64,000 bases of DNA from Piper betle (GCA_033002965.1 JAURVB010012315.1:82251-146250); one strand, 5' to 3'. Numbered from the stretch's first letter, positions 35,003 to 47,694 are shown. Numbers and translations are program-made. Notes: generated from the sequence alone by a model not told the origin.

Positions 35003-37962
35003 TGTAAAACCCACGATTCGAGTTAGGGTTTTATACTCAGAACCGGTCGGGTCGACCGTTATTTTTCGAGTTGAGTCAGTTTCAGGACACGTGTACCGAG
35101 CCGATGCCGGTCGCGTGTATGAGCTATGAGGGTCATGCGTATCCAAGTATATGATGATAACGTCATGAACACAGCAGAACAGAATGAGTTATCAGAATAT
35201 ATGAGAGTATGCCAGTGACTTTTTTATTTTTATATATAGTGGATCGTAGAATTAGTTTTAGGCCGTTTACCGCGTTAGGACGCGTTACGGGCATTTTGGG
35301 TGGGTTGATAGTTTTAGAGCATATCATTATGATGTTTTGGTGTTATTTGATTTTACAGGATTTTCCCGATTTTTATGGATTTTTTTAGGATTTAATACGA
35401 CTTAGTTATTATACTTGACTCGAGCCAGAGACGAGTCAAGTCTTATTTACGAAATTGCCACCCAACCCTTTCTTCTCCACCCCGACCTTTTCTCCCCCCG
35501 CCCAAACCCTAACCATCGCGCCGCCCCTGTTCGCGCGCCACCGCCGCCACGACCGTCGACGCTGCCCAGCCTAGCCACGGCGTCGCCATGCTGCCCCGAC
35601 CAGGTCCGGCCCCAATCGGGCCGCCGTGAAGCCGGAATTGCCGTGCGTAGCATCGCGGCTAAGTTTTGGTCGCATCATCGATTTCGCCGCCGACGACCGT
35701 CGCCGCCACAATCAGGTGGTCGCCTCAGCACCAGCGACCACCCAGTGACCCTCCCCGACCGGAACGGAGGCCAACGCCACCCATCCCGGCCGGATCTCCA
35801 CACCACCACGGCCGGCCTCTGTTTTATGCATTTTCTGGCGAGCTGCCACCTCCGTTGGCCTCATCGACCTTGTAGATGAGTTGGGCTCGCCGAGCCGGTT
35901 CCAATGGTACCTTACATGACCCCTATCCGGCTAGTAGATACCACCGGCAATTGTCGCCGGAAAACCACCGGAAGTCGCCGGAAAACCGCCGAAAAATCGG
36001 AATTTCTGGAACTTGCCGGAATTCACTGGATCTTCCGCGGGGCTCACCCGGTGGAGCCCGATCGAGCTTCGGACGCCGATGAGCGCCGAATTTGAGCTCC
36101 GAGACGCGTGATGTAACCCTAGCCGTCGCTGATTGTCGACGACGAGAGGTATAATTACCTCCAATTTGATTATTTAAATTGATGATTATTAGCATAGCAT
36201 GGTAGCATGGACCGATTATTTATCATGATAGTGCCTAATTTCTGATGAAGTAATGATTGTATGATTTGAGGAATTGTAATTGAATAGTAAGTGAGCTAAT
36301 GAGATAAAATGAGTTGGAGCATGATAAGTGATCATGATGTAATTTAGAAAAACAGAATAAAATATAGTATGAATAGTTTGAGTGATGATTATTCTCTTTC
36401 ATGATTATTTGACTATGATGGATGATTATTATGTCGTGTGTGGTATTCATTGATTTTGATGCATCATGTAGTTAGAGGGCGTTAGTATTTAGTTTTGATG
36501 TGTAGGTACGGAGTAGGAGCTCGCCGCCTAGGCGTGATGACCCGCTTGGAGCTTCTACCAGGTCCGTTTAGGACTCGTCTCTGATTTACTCTTTCTATTG
36601 TATGTTTAATTTATTGCCTGCAGGACGAGTTAAGTGGCGTTTTATCGGATTCCACTTAACTCGGGCCATTTAACCGAACATTTTTCGGATTAATAACCCC
36701 TCGAGGATGAGATCCCTCGAGGATGATTTTGAAAACAAGATCCACCACAAGTTGCCTTCGAGCCTATTATATAAATCCCTACCCAGCCCTATATATATGT
36801 AGTTTTCGCGCTTTCAGTGAGACGAGAGATGGAGAAATCGACTGCACGTACCATGCAGAGGATGCCGTGATAGTCAAAGCGGGCTCTGGATTAGTGCCAG
36901 CGGACTATTCCATTCCCGAGGGATCCTGACAACTCCGTGTTTGAGTTCCTCACACCCGGAGAACGTGGAGGTTTACGGGTACTGTTTAGTACAGCGCATG
37001 TCCGGACTTGTGGTTCAAAGGGTACTAAAGGCGACTGCCTGAGAGTACTCGGCCTTCGTACTCAAGGCCAGGAGAAATATGGAGGTAAGGAGAGGGCTTA
37101 GGATAAAGTTTCACGAGAAGTACTGAAAAAGAAGTGCCGAGAATGGCACAGTACCAGTAGCAGATCAGTAAGTTCGGGATGCTACCGGGTCTGCAGCCTA
37201 GTGGCTCCTCAGTAGTGCCCTTCAGAGTGTTCATGTGGAGTATGATGTTTTCTTTCATATGAGAGTTTGCTCTCATAGCCAACTTGTTATAGTTATTTTA
37301 TTTTCCGGACCAGTAACACTTGTTACTGACGTGTTTTTATACTATATGTAGGTAATAATTACGAGTTGAAGGAGCCAGCTTGGACGGAGGAGCATTGTTG
37401 TCACTTGCACACATGTTAGTCGATTGAGTGTTTATATTTTATTGATGATGCTATCATATTGTGAATGATGTGAAATACTAAGACATGATAGGATATGATT
37501 AAACACAATGAGATAATGTTATGACATGATGAAAAGCTAAGATATGATGATAAGAGGTGAGATGTGATCAGAGTGCGCAGCAGAAGTATGGCCCAAGTTC
37601 TATAATGAATATACAGTATATTAGATTATGTGTGATTAAAATTATTGATATATGCATATATATTGGTATGTATTGTTTTGACAGGGTGGATCCTAATTGC
37701 ACTTTTAGGGGAAATTCTGTCCGTTTTATTTTAGAATTTTTATTGAGTTTAATCATAATGGTATTGGTGTGTGCTTGAATTGCATGTCATTCATGTAGTA
37801 CCACGTTATGGTTGTATATTCATCAATGCATTGCGAGTCGTATCTTCATCTTAAGACGCCGAGATTGGATCCGCATGAGTTAGGTTCGGGTTAGCCGACC
37901 TAACCGGGGCCTGTAACATGCCAGTTCGGTTCACGAGTGTGGACTGGATTTGGGGTGTTACA
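35003..37962 (-). mobile_element. Complete solo LTR, TGTAACACCCC family, in a helicase intron
   Basis: It runs from TGTAAAACCCACG to GGGGTGTTACA with TCAAT on both flanks (34998-35002 and 37963-37967). Its 2960 bp align along the length with the reverse complement of 10849-13823, including the GC-rich block at 35450-36120. The long open frames in that block occur on both strands and I treat them as compositional. Confidence 0.93.
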
Positions 37963-37967
37963 TCAAT

Positions 37968-39220
37968 GCTCAAATAGTCTGAAATTTTCACATTTTTATG
38001 AATGAGAGCTAGCAAATGTGAATTTGGTGAACCTTCGTGTTAAGAAAAATCCCATAAATTGGAGATCAACAATAGTGAACACAAGATATGGGAAAATAAT
38101 GCCCGAGAAATAAAATAAAACAAAACCAAAAGAGCAGTGCCTCACTTGAAAGTCAAAAACCACAGGATCACAACAAATAAGTCACTACTAAAACCAAAGA
38201 TTACAACCATCATCAAACCTATAGAGATGTACAAGTAGATTACTCACCCAATTGATACTATTGAGATTACAGGATTTCTCTCTATATCCCTCTCTTTTAT
38301 CTCTTACATTGTGTTCGCTGTTGTTGATCTCTAATTGGCGCTGTCTGTGGGAATATCTCCCACTTGGCGTCCAATTGGAACACTCCAATCCAAATTCTTC
38401 CTCCACTTGTTCGTTGCATAAGTCCATCACCTGCATGTTAGTGCAAGTATCCTCTCTTGCTTTCTATATACATAGAACCTTTGTGTTTATCCACAACTCC
38501 GGGTAGATCTGATGCACGTCGTCCTTGAGCACCGGGTCTAGGAGGGTCTGTGGGAATCGAACCACTGACCACATGGTCTCAAAATGGGAAGATAGACACC
38601 ACAAAGAAATAAGATAAAAACAAAAGAGAGAAATGTCTGCTGATTCCTTAACTGCAGCAGAACGCTGGCTCATTTGGTAGCCACTTGGGCTACTCCACCG
38701 TCGGTTTCTCAGTAGCCTCTCGGCCGCCGGCTACCGGCTCCCGCTCCGCTCTCGGCCGACGGCCGCCGCCTACCGCTCCGCTCTCGGCCGACGGTTGCCG
38801 GCTCCGCTCCGGCCTCGGTTGCTGGCCAGGCCGCCAGCCGGCAACTCGAGCTCCTATCTCGACTGCTGACTTGGCCACTGGCTGCGGGCCCTGGGAGCTT
38901 CTTTCTACGAAAGGGGAGACCTCCCCCTAAGGGGAGAGATCTCCCACTCAGAACCTCTTGAACTCTCGTCCTTCACACTCTTGTCTTGGGTTTACCTTAT
39001 AATGAGGCAAATGAGTTTCTATTTATAGAGATGGTTTGAGGCCCTTTATTCTCAATAGAAAAACAAACAGCTACTTTTATTTGTATTCCGAGATTTCTTT
39101 AGTATTCCGAGTGTGACAATGGGCTACAAATCATTAACATAATCACATATATTAACACTTAGAATAAGTGATTTATTATTTTATCTTATCCCGTTGTTAA
39201 AATTTTCTTGAAATTATTGC
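37968..39220 (-). other. Possible LTR with a GC-rich tandem block, intronic
   Basis: 38700-38900 is GC-rich with a repeated GCTCTCGGCCGACGG unit. At about 39017-39030 the minus strand reads TCTATAAATAGA, a TATA-like signal, followed by ATAAGGTAAACCC. This suggests a promoter-bearing LTR on the minus strand, but I could not find paired ends or a target duplication. A helicase exon follows at 39226. Confidence 0.35.
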
Positions 39221-39850
39221 TACAGGGGACACAACTTTATGATCCTAAGGCTGGTGGCTGGCGGGATCTTGGCATGCTAGATGTTATGCGGGTAAGAGCC
39301 TTTAAATGTTTCTGCTGCTTATTATTTATCTTTAAATAAGTGATTATTTACTGATCTCTGTTCTTTTTAAATTAAACAACTTTTGAACTTAGATAACTGG
39401 TAAACCACAATTTGACAAGAGTGGTGAAGGTATAATCATAACATCTCACGACAAACTGGCATACTATCTACGATTGCTAACCAGCCAGCTACCAATCGAA
39501 AGTCAGGTATGTGTGTTATGAATTATGTGGTAAACATTCTGGATTTATAATTTCTGGTATGGTTGGACAATTATTTCCTCTAAGCATGAGATTCTCGGCA
39601 TCTGTAATATTAATTTCTTGAATTATATTTTTAACTCACTTTGAAGGTCCAGTTCATCTTTATTCCGGGTATTATCATCTGCCTTTCTGTGTTTATGCAG
39701 TTTATTAGCTCCTTGCAGGATAATCTGAACGCAGAGGTAGCCCTTGGTAATGTCACAAATGTAAAGAAGCTTGTGCATGGCTTGGATATACCTCTCTCTT
39801 TATAAGAATGAAAGAAAATCCCTGGCTTATGGAATTGGATGGGATGAAAT

Positions 39851-41017
39851 GAGTTGTAAATTATCATTGACATCCTGTAGAATTTAATTGTTTGTATTGA
39901 AATTTGGTACAAATAATTTTCTTATCTTAATAGTTTTCTGGAATTTTTAAGAACCACCTGCTTTTAACTTTCACTTGGGATGAATGATTTTTACCCAACC
40001 ATACATAGTTGTTTTGTCATTTATCCCCAACATTATTCTTTTTTTCTTCTAATATATAGGAGGTATTGTGATGTCAGATAACTAAGGAGAAATAGTCGGA
40101 AGGGGATAATCAATAGGCTAAATCTCAAGAACGATGAAGAGCAAGAATCACTCCTTGTAGTCTCAAGAAAAAATCAATCAAAACTTGATTATTATTGATA
40201 TTTGTGTCATATTATTTTTAGACTATACATAATATATGCTAATTTAATAAAAATAAAATCTAAAAATAATTACATGAAAGTCCATAAGTATATAATTAAG
40301 TAGAAAATAAACACAAAATGCTATCGATGCCCTGCATCAAAGTGGGTGCATGTTTGTTGTCTCAATATTTTTTGGCATCTATCCTGGCATTGGTATTTTC
40401 CTATAAGAAAATGCATGGGAGTGCGTAGTTTTAATTGATTATGTTTTTTATTCCCTTATATTTTTGTCTATTTTGCTGGTCTACTCAATGGTAATAATGT
40501 ATTATCATACTATTGTTTTTAATGTCTGATTAATGTTGGGCCTTATCAATGGTGTGTATTTGGATACCGGAAGTTGTTGGCTTCTAGAGTAAAAATTTTA
40601 ACTACTTAATACACTTTCTTACTCTTCATTTTGGTGAAATAAAGCTCAAGCTGTCTTCGAGCTTGTCTAGTTGATTTAGCAATGGAATTTTAGCTATCCT
40701 ATTCTGCTACTTAACTATATCAGGATTCTGATTCCTGACATTCACCAAACATTTTGATGGGAAAAGAACAGAGACGAGAAAAAATGTACCTGTTAAAATC
40801 GTCACAGAGGGGTAGTGAATCGGAATCACCACCAATTTCTGAAATTTGGACCCACCAATTATCAAAAGACCCGACATAAATGCTTTTATTCAATTTTGTA
40901 AAACTCTTAAGTTCTTAAGGTCTTTGGCAAAGAATTTAGACATTAAAAGATGTACTAAATAGGAAGGCAACCACTAAATTTAGACATTAAATGATGTACT
41001 TCTATTTTGGCAAGATT
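39851..41017. other. No recognisable gene
   Basis: AT-rich sequence downstream of the last helicase exon. I see no convincing frame, RNA or repeat end here. Confidence 0.4.
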
Positions 41018-41172
41018 TGTTGGGTTTATCCTATATCATGTTTTGAGGTGACTCGTTACTTGTATATAGACTAATGAGAAAACTTTAACATTTTTTAGAT
41101 TAAGAGAGACTAGTAAAATTTATTTCAAGTCTCTTTTAGGAGCCCATGAGGCCCAACAATGATATCAGAGCC
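41018..41172 (+). mobile_element. TRIM-like 5' LTR and primer-binding site
   Basis: A segment of about 141 bp starts TGTTGGGTTTATC and ends GAGGCCCAACA (41158). It is followed after two bases by GATATCAGAGCC, which matches the plant initiator-Met tRNA primer site usual in copia and TRIM elements (TGGTATCAGAGC form). The short LTR fits a terminal-repeat retrotransposon in miniature. The internal part is cut off at about 41210 by another repeat and no 3' LTR is visible. Confidence 0.65.
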
Positions 41173-41209
41173 TTGATGGTTTTTGGAGGAAATCTCTTCA
41201 AAATAACTT

Positions 41210-42779
41210 GGTGAAGCTAAGGCTGACATGTACGGCTCAGATCTTGCTATGTGACACGATTTGAATGTCTGAAAACTCGGGTCCTAGTGGGGCCCACCTA
41301 TGGGTATATGCAATATATATATATATATATATGGATGGAAAGTTTAGATCGAGACCGCCCAAAGTCAAAACTGACTTGAGTTCTAAAATTGACTTTAAAG
41401 GTAGGAATCGAGATAAGAAGTCTAAATAGGCCTCAAATTCTTAATTTAAATGAGTGAAAACTTACGATTCAATCAAGTTGGGCCCACATGGGCATAATAT
41501 GGTGATCCAAAATCCCTATGATGCATCTAAATGAGATACCTTGAAAATTCTAAACGGAATCTTTCAGGTGTTTCGATATCTCTAGCTAGATTTAAGTATA
41601 TAGGTTGCATCTTGAAATGTATTTCATAAAATAATGAGATATTCGTTTCGACATCCTTATTTGATTTATCAAAGTTTTGTACAATTTTTGACACGCTCAA
41701 CATGTGAATGTGATTTGAATGCTGTGAAATGTGGTGTGTTGTGTGTTTAATTTCATGCCCTTAAATACCATATCATTTGTCGCATTTAGGATTATTTGCA
41801 TGTCATTGTATGCACACATCATTTAGGTTTTAAGTAGTGGTTTGCATTTTTAGGTCAAAGTCAATCTCGTTGTGTTAGGATGTAGAGCCTTCCCCATTGG
41901 TCCATTAGGATTCCTCTCGGCTCGATCTATTACTTGGCTCTATCATAGTTTTGATTGATATCGTAGGACATAGTGACGTTTTATTAGATCCCATTACCAT
42001 GGTCCTTATTATCAAGTTTTCAAGATTAATTAAACTTTAAGGTTGAGAACCATTAATGTGAATTTCGAAAAGATGAGATCATGATCAAAATTTGCTTTAG
42101 CGCTATTTATCAACCCTTATTTGAACCTGTGTTTGAACTATTTTGCAGACGATATACCCCGGGCATGAAGGTCTAATCATTTCATGTAAGAATTCTCTAA
42201 GCTCCAGAGTTTTAGAACTGAAGGATAAAATTAACTTAGGTAAATTAAACCATGTTACCTGTGCGGGTACCCGGAGTGAAAAGAAGCATGGTTTAGAGGA
42301 ATTTCTTGACTTTGTTTTGCAGGTTAAAAGGCCCATGTGAAGACTAAGCAAACCAACAACATGAAGAATGTAATTTTTATTATAAATGATTTGTGATGTG
42401 ATGTGACCATGGTGGAATACCTCTGTGATTTTTTGTGAGTGAAATGTATGAAATGTGAATGTTTGCATGTGGATTTTATAAAATATGAAATTATAAAGGT
42501 TTGTAAAAATTTTCTAGGTTTGTAGTTACGAGGAAAACTCTACCAAATTTTTTCTAGGGTTTGAAATTTCTTTTATAATTTGGATTCATTTAGAATGTCT
42601 TAGCATATTTTTATATAATCATATATATTTAAGATGTACATTAAATTTCCTCGAATTTTCCAAATTTTGATACCTCAAATATTTAAGTTTGTTCGATAGA
42701 TCAGTATTTCATTTTAAATAATCAAGAGTATAAGTCCATGATTTAATACTTGTCTGCCAACCGAATTGGCAGTATTACA
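41210..42779 (-). repeat. Inverted copy of the 25720-28450 repeat
   Basis: Minus-strand start TGTAATACTGCC at 42779. Going leftward it follows 25720-26640 and then, without the long-TIR element, the part equal to 28104-28450 (down to about 41545). Its left end (41210-41540) instead resembles 21480-21780. It therefore shows the repeat before the long-TIR insertion. Confidence 0.75.
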
Positions 42780-42784
42780 TTATA

Positions 42785-44965
42785 TGTGCAAAACCTGTGA
42801 CTCGAGTCAGGGTTTTATAGTCTGAACCAGTCGATATGACCGTTATTTTTAGTCAGGTCAATTTCAGAACACGCGTATTGAGCCGAGGCCGATCATGTGT
42901 TATAAACCATGAGAGTCACGTGTGCCCAAGTATATGATGATAATGTCACTAAAATAGTAGCAGAATGAGTTATTAGAATATATAACTGTACGCCCAGATT
43001 TTTCTTTATTTATTTTAATATTAGATCATAGAATTATTTTTCTAAGCCAAATAACGCATTAGGACGCATTACGGGTAGTTTGGGTGGGTTATTAGTTATA
43101 GAACATGTCATTATTATGTTATGGTGTGTATAATTTTTATGGGATTTTTTCCTATTTTTCTGGATTTTTAGGAATTATAACGAGTTAGTTATTATTTTTG
43201 ACTTGAGTCGGAGTCGAGTCAAGTTCTATTTATGAGAGGACCACTCATTTTCTCCCCTGACCACTCGTTTTCTTTCCCTGATCACTTATTTTCCCCATCA
43301 ACCACTCATTTTCTCCCCCGACCACTCATCTTCTCCCCTGACCACTCGTCTTCTCCCTCGACCACTCGTCTTCTTCCTTGACACCTTATATATACCAAAC
43401 CCTCGACGCCACTCATTTACCTGTTGCTAACGTTGTCCAGTCGCCGCCTCAACATCGCTGACTCTCCCACGACCTTTCCAGATTGGAGCAGAGCCCAGTG
43501 CCGCCGATCCCAACCAGATCTTCCGCCAAACTCATCCAATTAACCCGATCGAACTTTCGACATTGTTGAGCACCAAATTTGAGCTTTGAGACACGCGACG
43601 AACCCTAGCCGACGTCGATTACCGACGACGCGAGGTATAATTAACTTCGACTTAATTTATTAAGGGTCATAATTATTAGCACGATATGATAGGATTAATG
43701 AATTCACGAGTTTGCTATTTTATTATAAATAAAATATGAATTTGCTTGATTAAATTGTATTAAAACGAATACTAAGGAATTAAATCACATAAACTAAATA
43801 ATTATCGTAATCTAATACAATGTAGCTTAGGAAAACTTATGTGTGAGTGATGTATGATTGGTGTATGTATAGTATATGATGTTTGACACATCATTCAGTT
43901 AGCAGACATTAGCTTCTAAATTTGATGTGTAGGTACAGAGTAGGAGCCCGCCGCCTAGGCGCGTGGACATGATTAGAGCTTCTAACAGGTCCGTTTAGGA
44001 CTCATTTCTTGTTTTATGCTCTATTATATTGTGTATTGTTTTAGTAGTTGCAGGATGAGTTAAGCAGTGTATTATCGGGTCCCACTTAATCCGGGCCATT
44101 TAATCAACTAGTTTTCTAAATTAGTAACCCTCGAGGATGAGATCCCTTGAGTATGTTTTCAAAAACAAGATCTACAACAAGTTTCCTTTGGGCCTATTAT
44201 ATAAATCCCTTCCCAGACCTAAGTATAGTTTTATCAAATTTTCAGTGAGATGATAGTGGGTTGTTCCAATCTCCAAGGATCCTGACAACTCCTATTTTGA
44301 GTTCCTCGTACCAGAAGCAATGTGGAGATTTATGGGTACTGTTTAATACAACTCATGTCTGGACTTGTGGTTCAAAGGGTACTAAAGGTGACTGTTTGAG
44401 GGTACTCGGTCTTCGTGCTCAAGGCCAGAGAATTGTGGAGGAAAGGAGAGGGCTTAGGATATACTAGTAGTCCCTAGGGACTAGAAAATGAAATAAGAAA
44501 ATGCTGAGAGAGGCATCAGCAGCAGTAAAGCAGTCAGTTTGGGATACTACTTAGTTTGCAGCCCAATGGCTCTTCAGTAGGTGCCCTTCAGAGAGTTCTG
44601 GTGAGGTATATGGATATTTTCTTTAATATGAGAGTTAGCCCTCATAACCAGTTTGATATTAATTATATTTTGGACCAGTAACACTCATTACTGACATATT
44701 TTTGTAATATATGTAGGTGATGACTATGAGTTGGATGTACCAGCCTAGACAGAGGAGCAGTGATGCCTCTTGCATACACACATGTCAAACAATAGAATGT
44801 TAATATTTTGTTGATGTTGTTATTATATTGATAATGATGTGATGTAATGCAAGGTATGATAATATGTTTTAATAAATATGTTTTGATATTGAATATGTAC
44901 AAGTAAGGCTCAGAATTAGATGCGAAAAGTGAATAGAGCGCAGAAATGTATCTTGAATGGATGTA
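42785..44965 (-). mobile_element. Truncated LTR, TGTAACACCCC family
   Basis: Plus orientation begins TGTGCAAAACCTGTGACTCGAG-like sequence, homologous to the start of the copy at 31425, and follows it through the GAGGTATAATTA, TAGGAGCCCGCCGCCTAGG and GTAGGTGATGA blocks. Homology ends near 44965, where C-rich sequence takes over, so the TGTAACACCCC end is missing. Confidence 0.85.
43239..43381. repeat. Minisatellite, 20-21 bp x about 7
   Basis: Units of the type GACCACTC(A/G)TTTTCTCCCCT follow one another with small changes. The copy at 31425 has about two such units (31866-31910), so the array grew within this LTR. Confidence 0.93.
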
Positions 44966-44974
44966 CCCCCCTAG

Positions 44975-45120
44975 ACGCTGCGCCCCCCCCCCCACCCCCA
45001 CCCCCACACACACACACACACACCTCCCCTACCCCCCCCACACGCCGCCCCCTCCCCATGCCGCCGCCTCCCGCCCCTCTCGTTGGCCTCCCCTCCTGCC
45101 GCGGCCCGCCTCCCCACTGG
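44975..45120. repeat. C-rich / (CA)n low-complexity block
   Basis: A run of about 13 C, CCCCCA units, a CA repeat and further C-rich, GC-rich sequence sit between the truncated LTR and the transposase pseudogene. Open frames here are low-complexity artefacts. Confidence 0.9.
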
Positions 45121-45473
45121 TTTATACTTAGTTTAATTTTTTTCAATTTAATTTTTTTAATGGCTTTATACTTAAATTAAATAGTGAATTTCAAAACAAT
45201 TTAAAATTTTTTTTCGGACATAATGGTTGTCTTGATTTTTTATACTTATGTTACTATCGGTGTAAAAAAATATATTTTCAGGTTAAAAATATTTACGAGT
45301 GTATTCGAGGAGGCCAGATTTGCATCTGTCAGCTAAGAACAAATCCAACCGAAGACGATCATTCAGGTAAGAGTTAAACCTTTAAAAGTACTTTGACTAA
45401 ATTAAATTGTGTTTATTGCAACTATTTAAGTTGAAAATAATCGTAATTTTTATAAATTTTGTATTTTTTAAGA

Positions 45474-47652
45474 ATGGACAATCTTCAAGATAACAGATAC
45501 GAGGAAGAAGAATTAGGTCAATATATTACAACACTCTATCCTAGTGTAGAAGATGAGTTTAAACCAAAGGTTGGAATGGAATTTGATTGTTTAGACGATG
45601 CACTCAACTTCTACAGTAGTTACTCAAAAATGGCCGGATTTGGGTTACGTAAACATAGTACAAATTATCATAAGAGGACAAAAGAGTTATAGTCGCAAGT
45701 GTTTGTGTGTTCTAAAGAAGGACGTATAAAAGAAGATGAGGCACAAAAAGAATTACCCCACAAAGGAAAAAAGAGAAGTCATCCTATAATTAGAGAAGAT
45801 TGTCATGCACGCATCAAGATAACTAAAAACACAGTGGGTACATGGAAGGTCATGTAATTTGAAGAAGGACATAGTTATACACTCCTAACACCATCAAAAA
45901 CTCAATTTCTCAGGTTACATAGGCATGTTACAAGTGTGCATAGAAATTTGATTGATACATTTGGAGGGGCTAACATAAGAACTTCTCAACTAATGTCTGT
46001 GTTAGAAATTGAAGCAAGTAGGGATGAAAATATTGGTTGTATAGAGAAAGATATTAGAAATGCCCAGACAAAAAGTAAAAAACAGATCAAGGAAATAGAT
46101 GCCCAATTATTGTTGGAACATTTCGAGGAAATGAAAGAAATGAATGACTCCTTTTTTTATTCCTATGAAGTAGGTGATGAGGGTAGATTGAAGCATTGTT
46201 TTTGGGCGGATGGAGTTGCAAGAAAAAACTATCAACATTTCTCAAATGTGATGATTTTTTATACAACATATGATACAAATAAATATGCACTTATTTTTGC
46301 ACCATTTACCGGAGTAAACCATCACAGGCAAACAATTACATTTGGATGTACTTTTTGGGTAATGAGAAGACTGAGTCGTTTGTGTAGTTGTTTGAAATAT
46401 TTTTGAAATGCATGGACGGAAGACATCCACAGGCAATTGTTACTGATCAAGATCCTGCAATGGATAAAGCAATTAAATTGACATTTCCTTTAACATATCA
46501 TTGTCTTTGCATTTGGCATATCCTTAAGAAGGAGAGTGAAAAGTTAGGTGCAATTGCTCACAAAAGGAGTTTTATGAGTCGTTCCATAGTTTAATTTATG
46601 GTGCCGAAAATAAAGAAGAATTTGAATCACAATGGAGTGTAATAATGAAAGACAATTGCTTGGAAGAAAATGAGTGGTTAAAATTTATATATGTCATTCA
46701 TCATACGTGGGTTCCTGTGTATAGTAAAGGTATATTTTTGGCTGGTATAAGAAGTTCACAAAGAAGTGAATCTCAAAACTCATTTTATTCAAGGTATGTG
46801 AACAAAAAAAATAGCCTTAGAGTTTATACATAGATTTGAGAGAGCTTTCAAAAGACAGAGATTGAACGAGGCAAAAGAATCTTTTGAAAACACATATAAA
46901 AGTCCCAAATTAGTCACTCCATTCAATCTGGAATGTAAGATGGCAAAGGTTTATACTAGAAAAATGTCTTGTAAGTTTCAAAAAGAATTACAATCCAGTT
47001 TGGTTTGTTGCTCATCTTGTAAGAAATTAGATGAGGAGAATGTTGAATAGTATGATGTAACATGTTGTAGAAATGATAAAGAGTTGGTAGCATGTGTTAC
47101 TTACATCGGGGTTGACAATAGATGCACATGTAGTTGTCAACTTTTGGAAAGTGAAGGTATTTCATATAGGCATTTGCTGTATGTACTGAAATTGAATGAG
47201 GGGGTATTTTTCCTGAACTCTATATTGTGAAGAGATGGACACTTGAAATTCCAAATGAAGTTGTTTTTGAGGGTGATGGAGTGGAACTTCGTGGTGATTG
47301 CAACAAAACTTCATTCTCCAAGTGGGGAGAATTGCACGGTATATTTAATCGATGGGCCAAAAACGCATATTCATCATCTGAGAAATTTGACCTCGCTAAG
47401 CAAAAACTTTTAGAGAAAGATAAATTGGTAGCAGATGTGGTAGATGATCCACATCATGAAATACAAGTCCAGCATGGAATACAAGTACATCCACCGGCAC
47501 AATCAAAGACAAAAGGAAGTGGTAAAAGATGGAAGGGTGGTATAGAACTTTCAATGGACCATATGGTCAAAGATAGGCTATGACATGGTTGCAATAAACG
47601 AGGAGTTGGGCATGATAAGCGCACTTACCCTGCAATTGTAGCACATCGGTAA
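45474..47652 (+). pseudogene. Decayed FAR1/MULE-type transposase
   Basis: Pieces in several frames follow the order of FAR1-related / Mutator-like transposases. The FAR1 DNA-binding domain is at 45560-45860 (GMEFDCLDDALNFYSSYS, VFVCSKEG, IREDCHARIK). The transposase core is at 46190-46530 (CFWADGVARKNY, FAPFTGVNHHRQT, IVTDQDPAMDKAI, CIWHI). SSQRSESQNSFYSRYV is at 46755-46800, a SWIM-like CTCSCQ region near 47130 and a zinc-knuckle-like GHDKRTYPAIVAHR just before the end. Stops and shifts occur at 45690, 45856, 46404 and beyond. It is only distantly similar to the intact protein at 50799 and I see no terminal repeats. Confidence 0.9.
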
Positions 47653-47694
47653 TTGACTTCCACAACTCTTGTTTTTATCTTTGTTATATAGGGG

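Larger units (their letters stand above)
29629..39850 (+). pseudogene. ASCC3/DExH14-type Ski2-like helicase, decayed fragment
   Basis: This family unwinds nucleic acids; ASCC3 acts in alkylation repair and ribosome quality control. Exon-like blocks in order: 29629-29777 (LLRVNSETGLFFDSSY, PVPLAQQYIG), 30870-30952 (HQAMVFVHTRKDTGK), 34249-34312 (DPQYNL), 34415-34546 (GLGIHHAGMLHSNR), 34637-34699 (LAWGVNL), 39226-39291 (GTQLYDPKAGGWRDLG), 39393-39506 ([20 protein letters not shown]), and 39701 to about 39850 (SLQDNLNAEVALG). Most keep GT/AG borders. Damage: a one-base deletion in the second exon, TAA in the fourth, loss of the GRAGR core of helicase motif VI at the start of the seventh, and two frameshifts in the last. 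ATPase motifs I and II and the rest of the C-terminus are missing. The block order and GTQLYDPKAGGW favour ASCC3 over BRR2. Introns hold two solo LTRs. Confidence 0.9.

Noticed and set aside
43239..43381. Regular short repeats that could look like a CRISPR array
   Set aside because: The units are contiguous with no spacers and the sequence is from a plant LTR.
44663..45180. Open frames rich in Gly, Pro, Thr and His
   Set aside because: They are translations of the poly-C, CA and GC-rich low-complexity tract and an LTR end.
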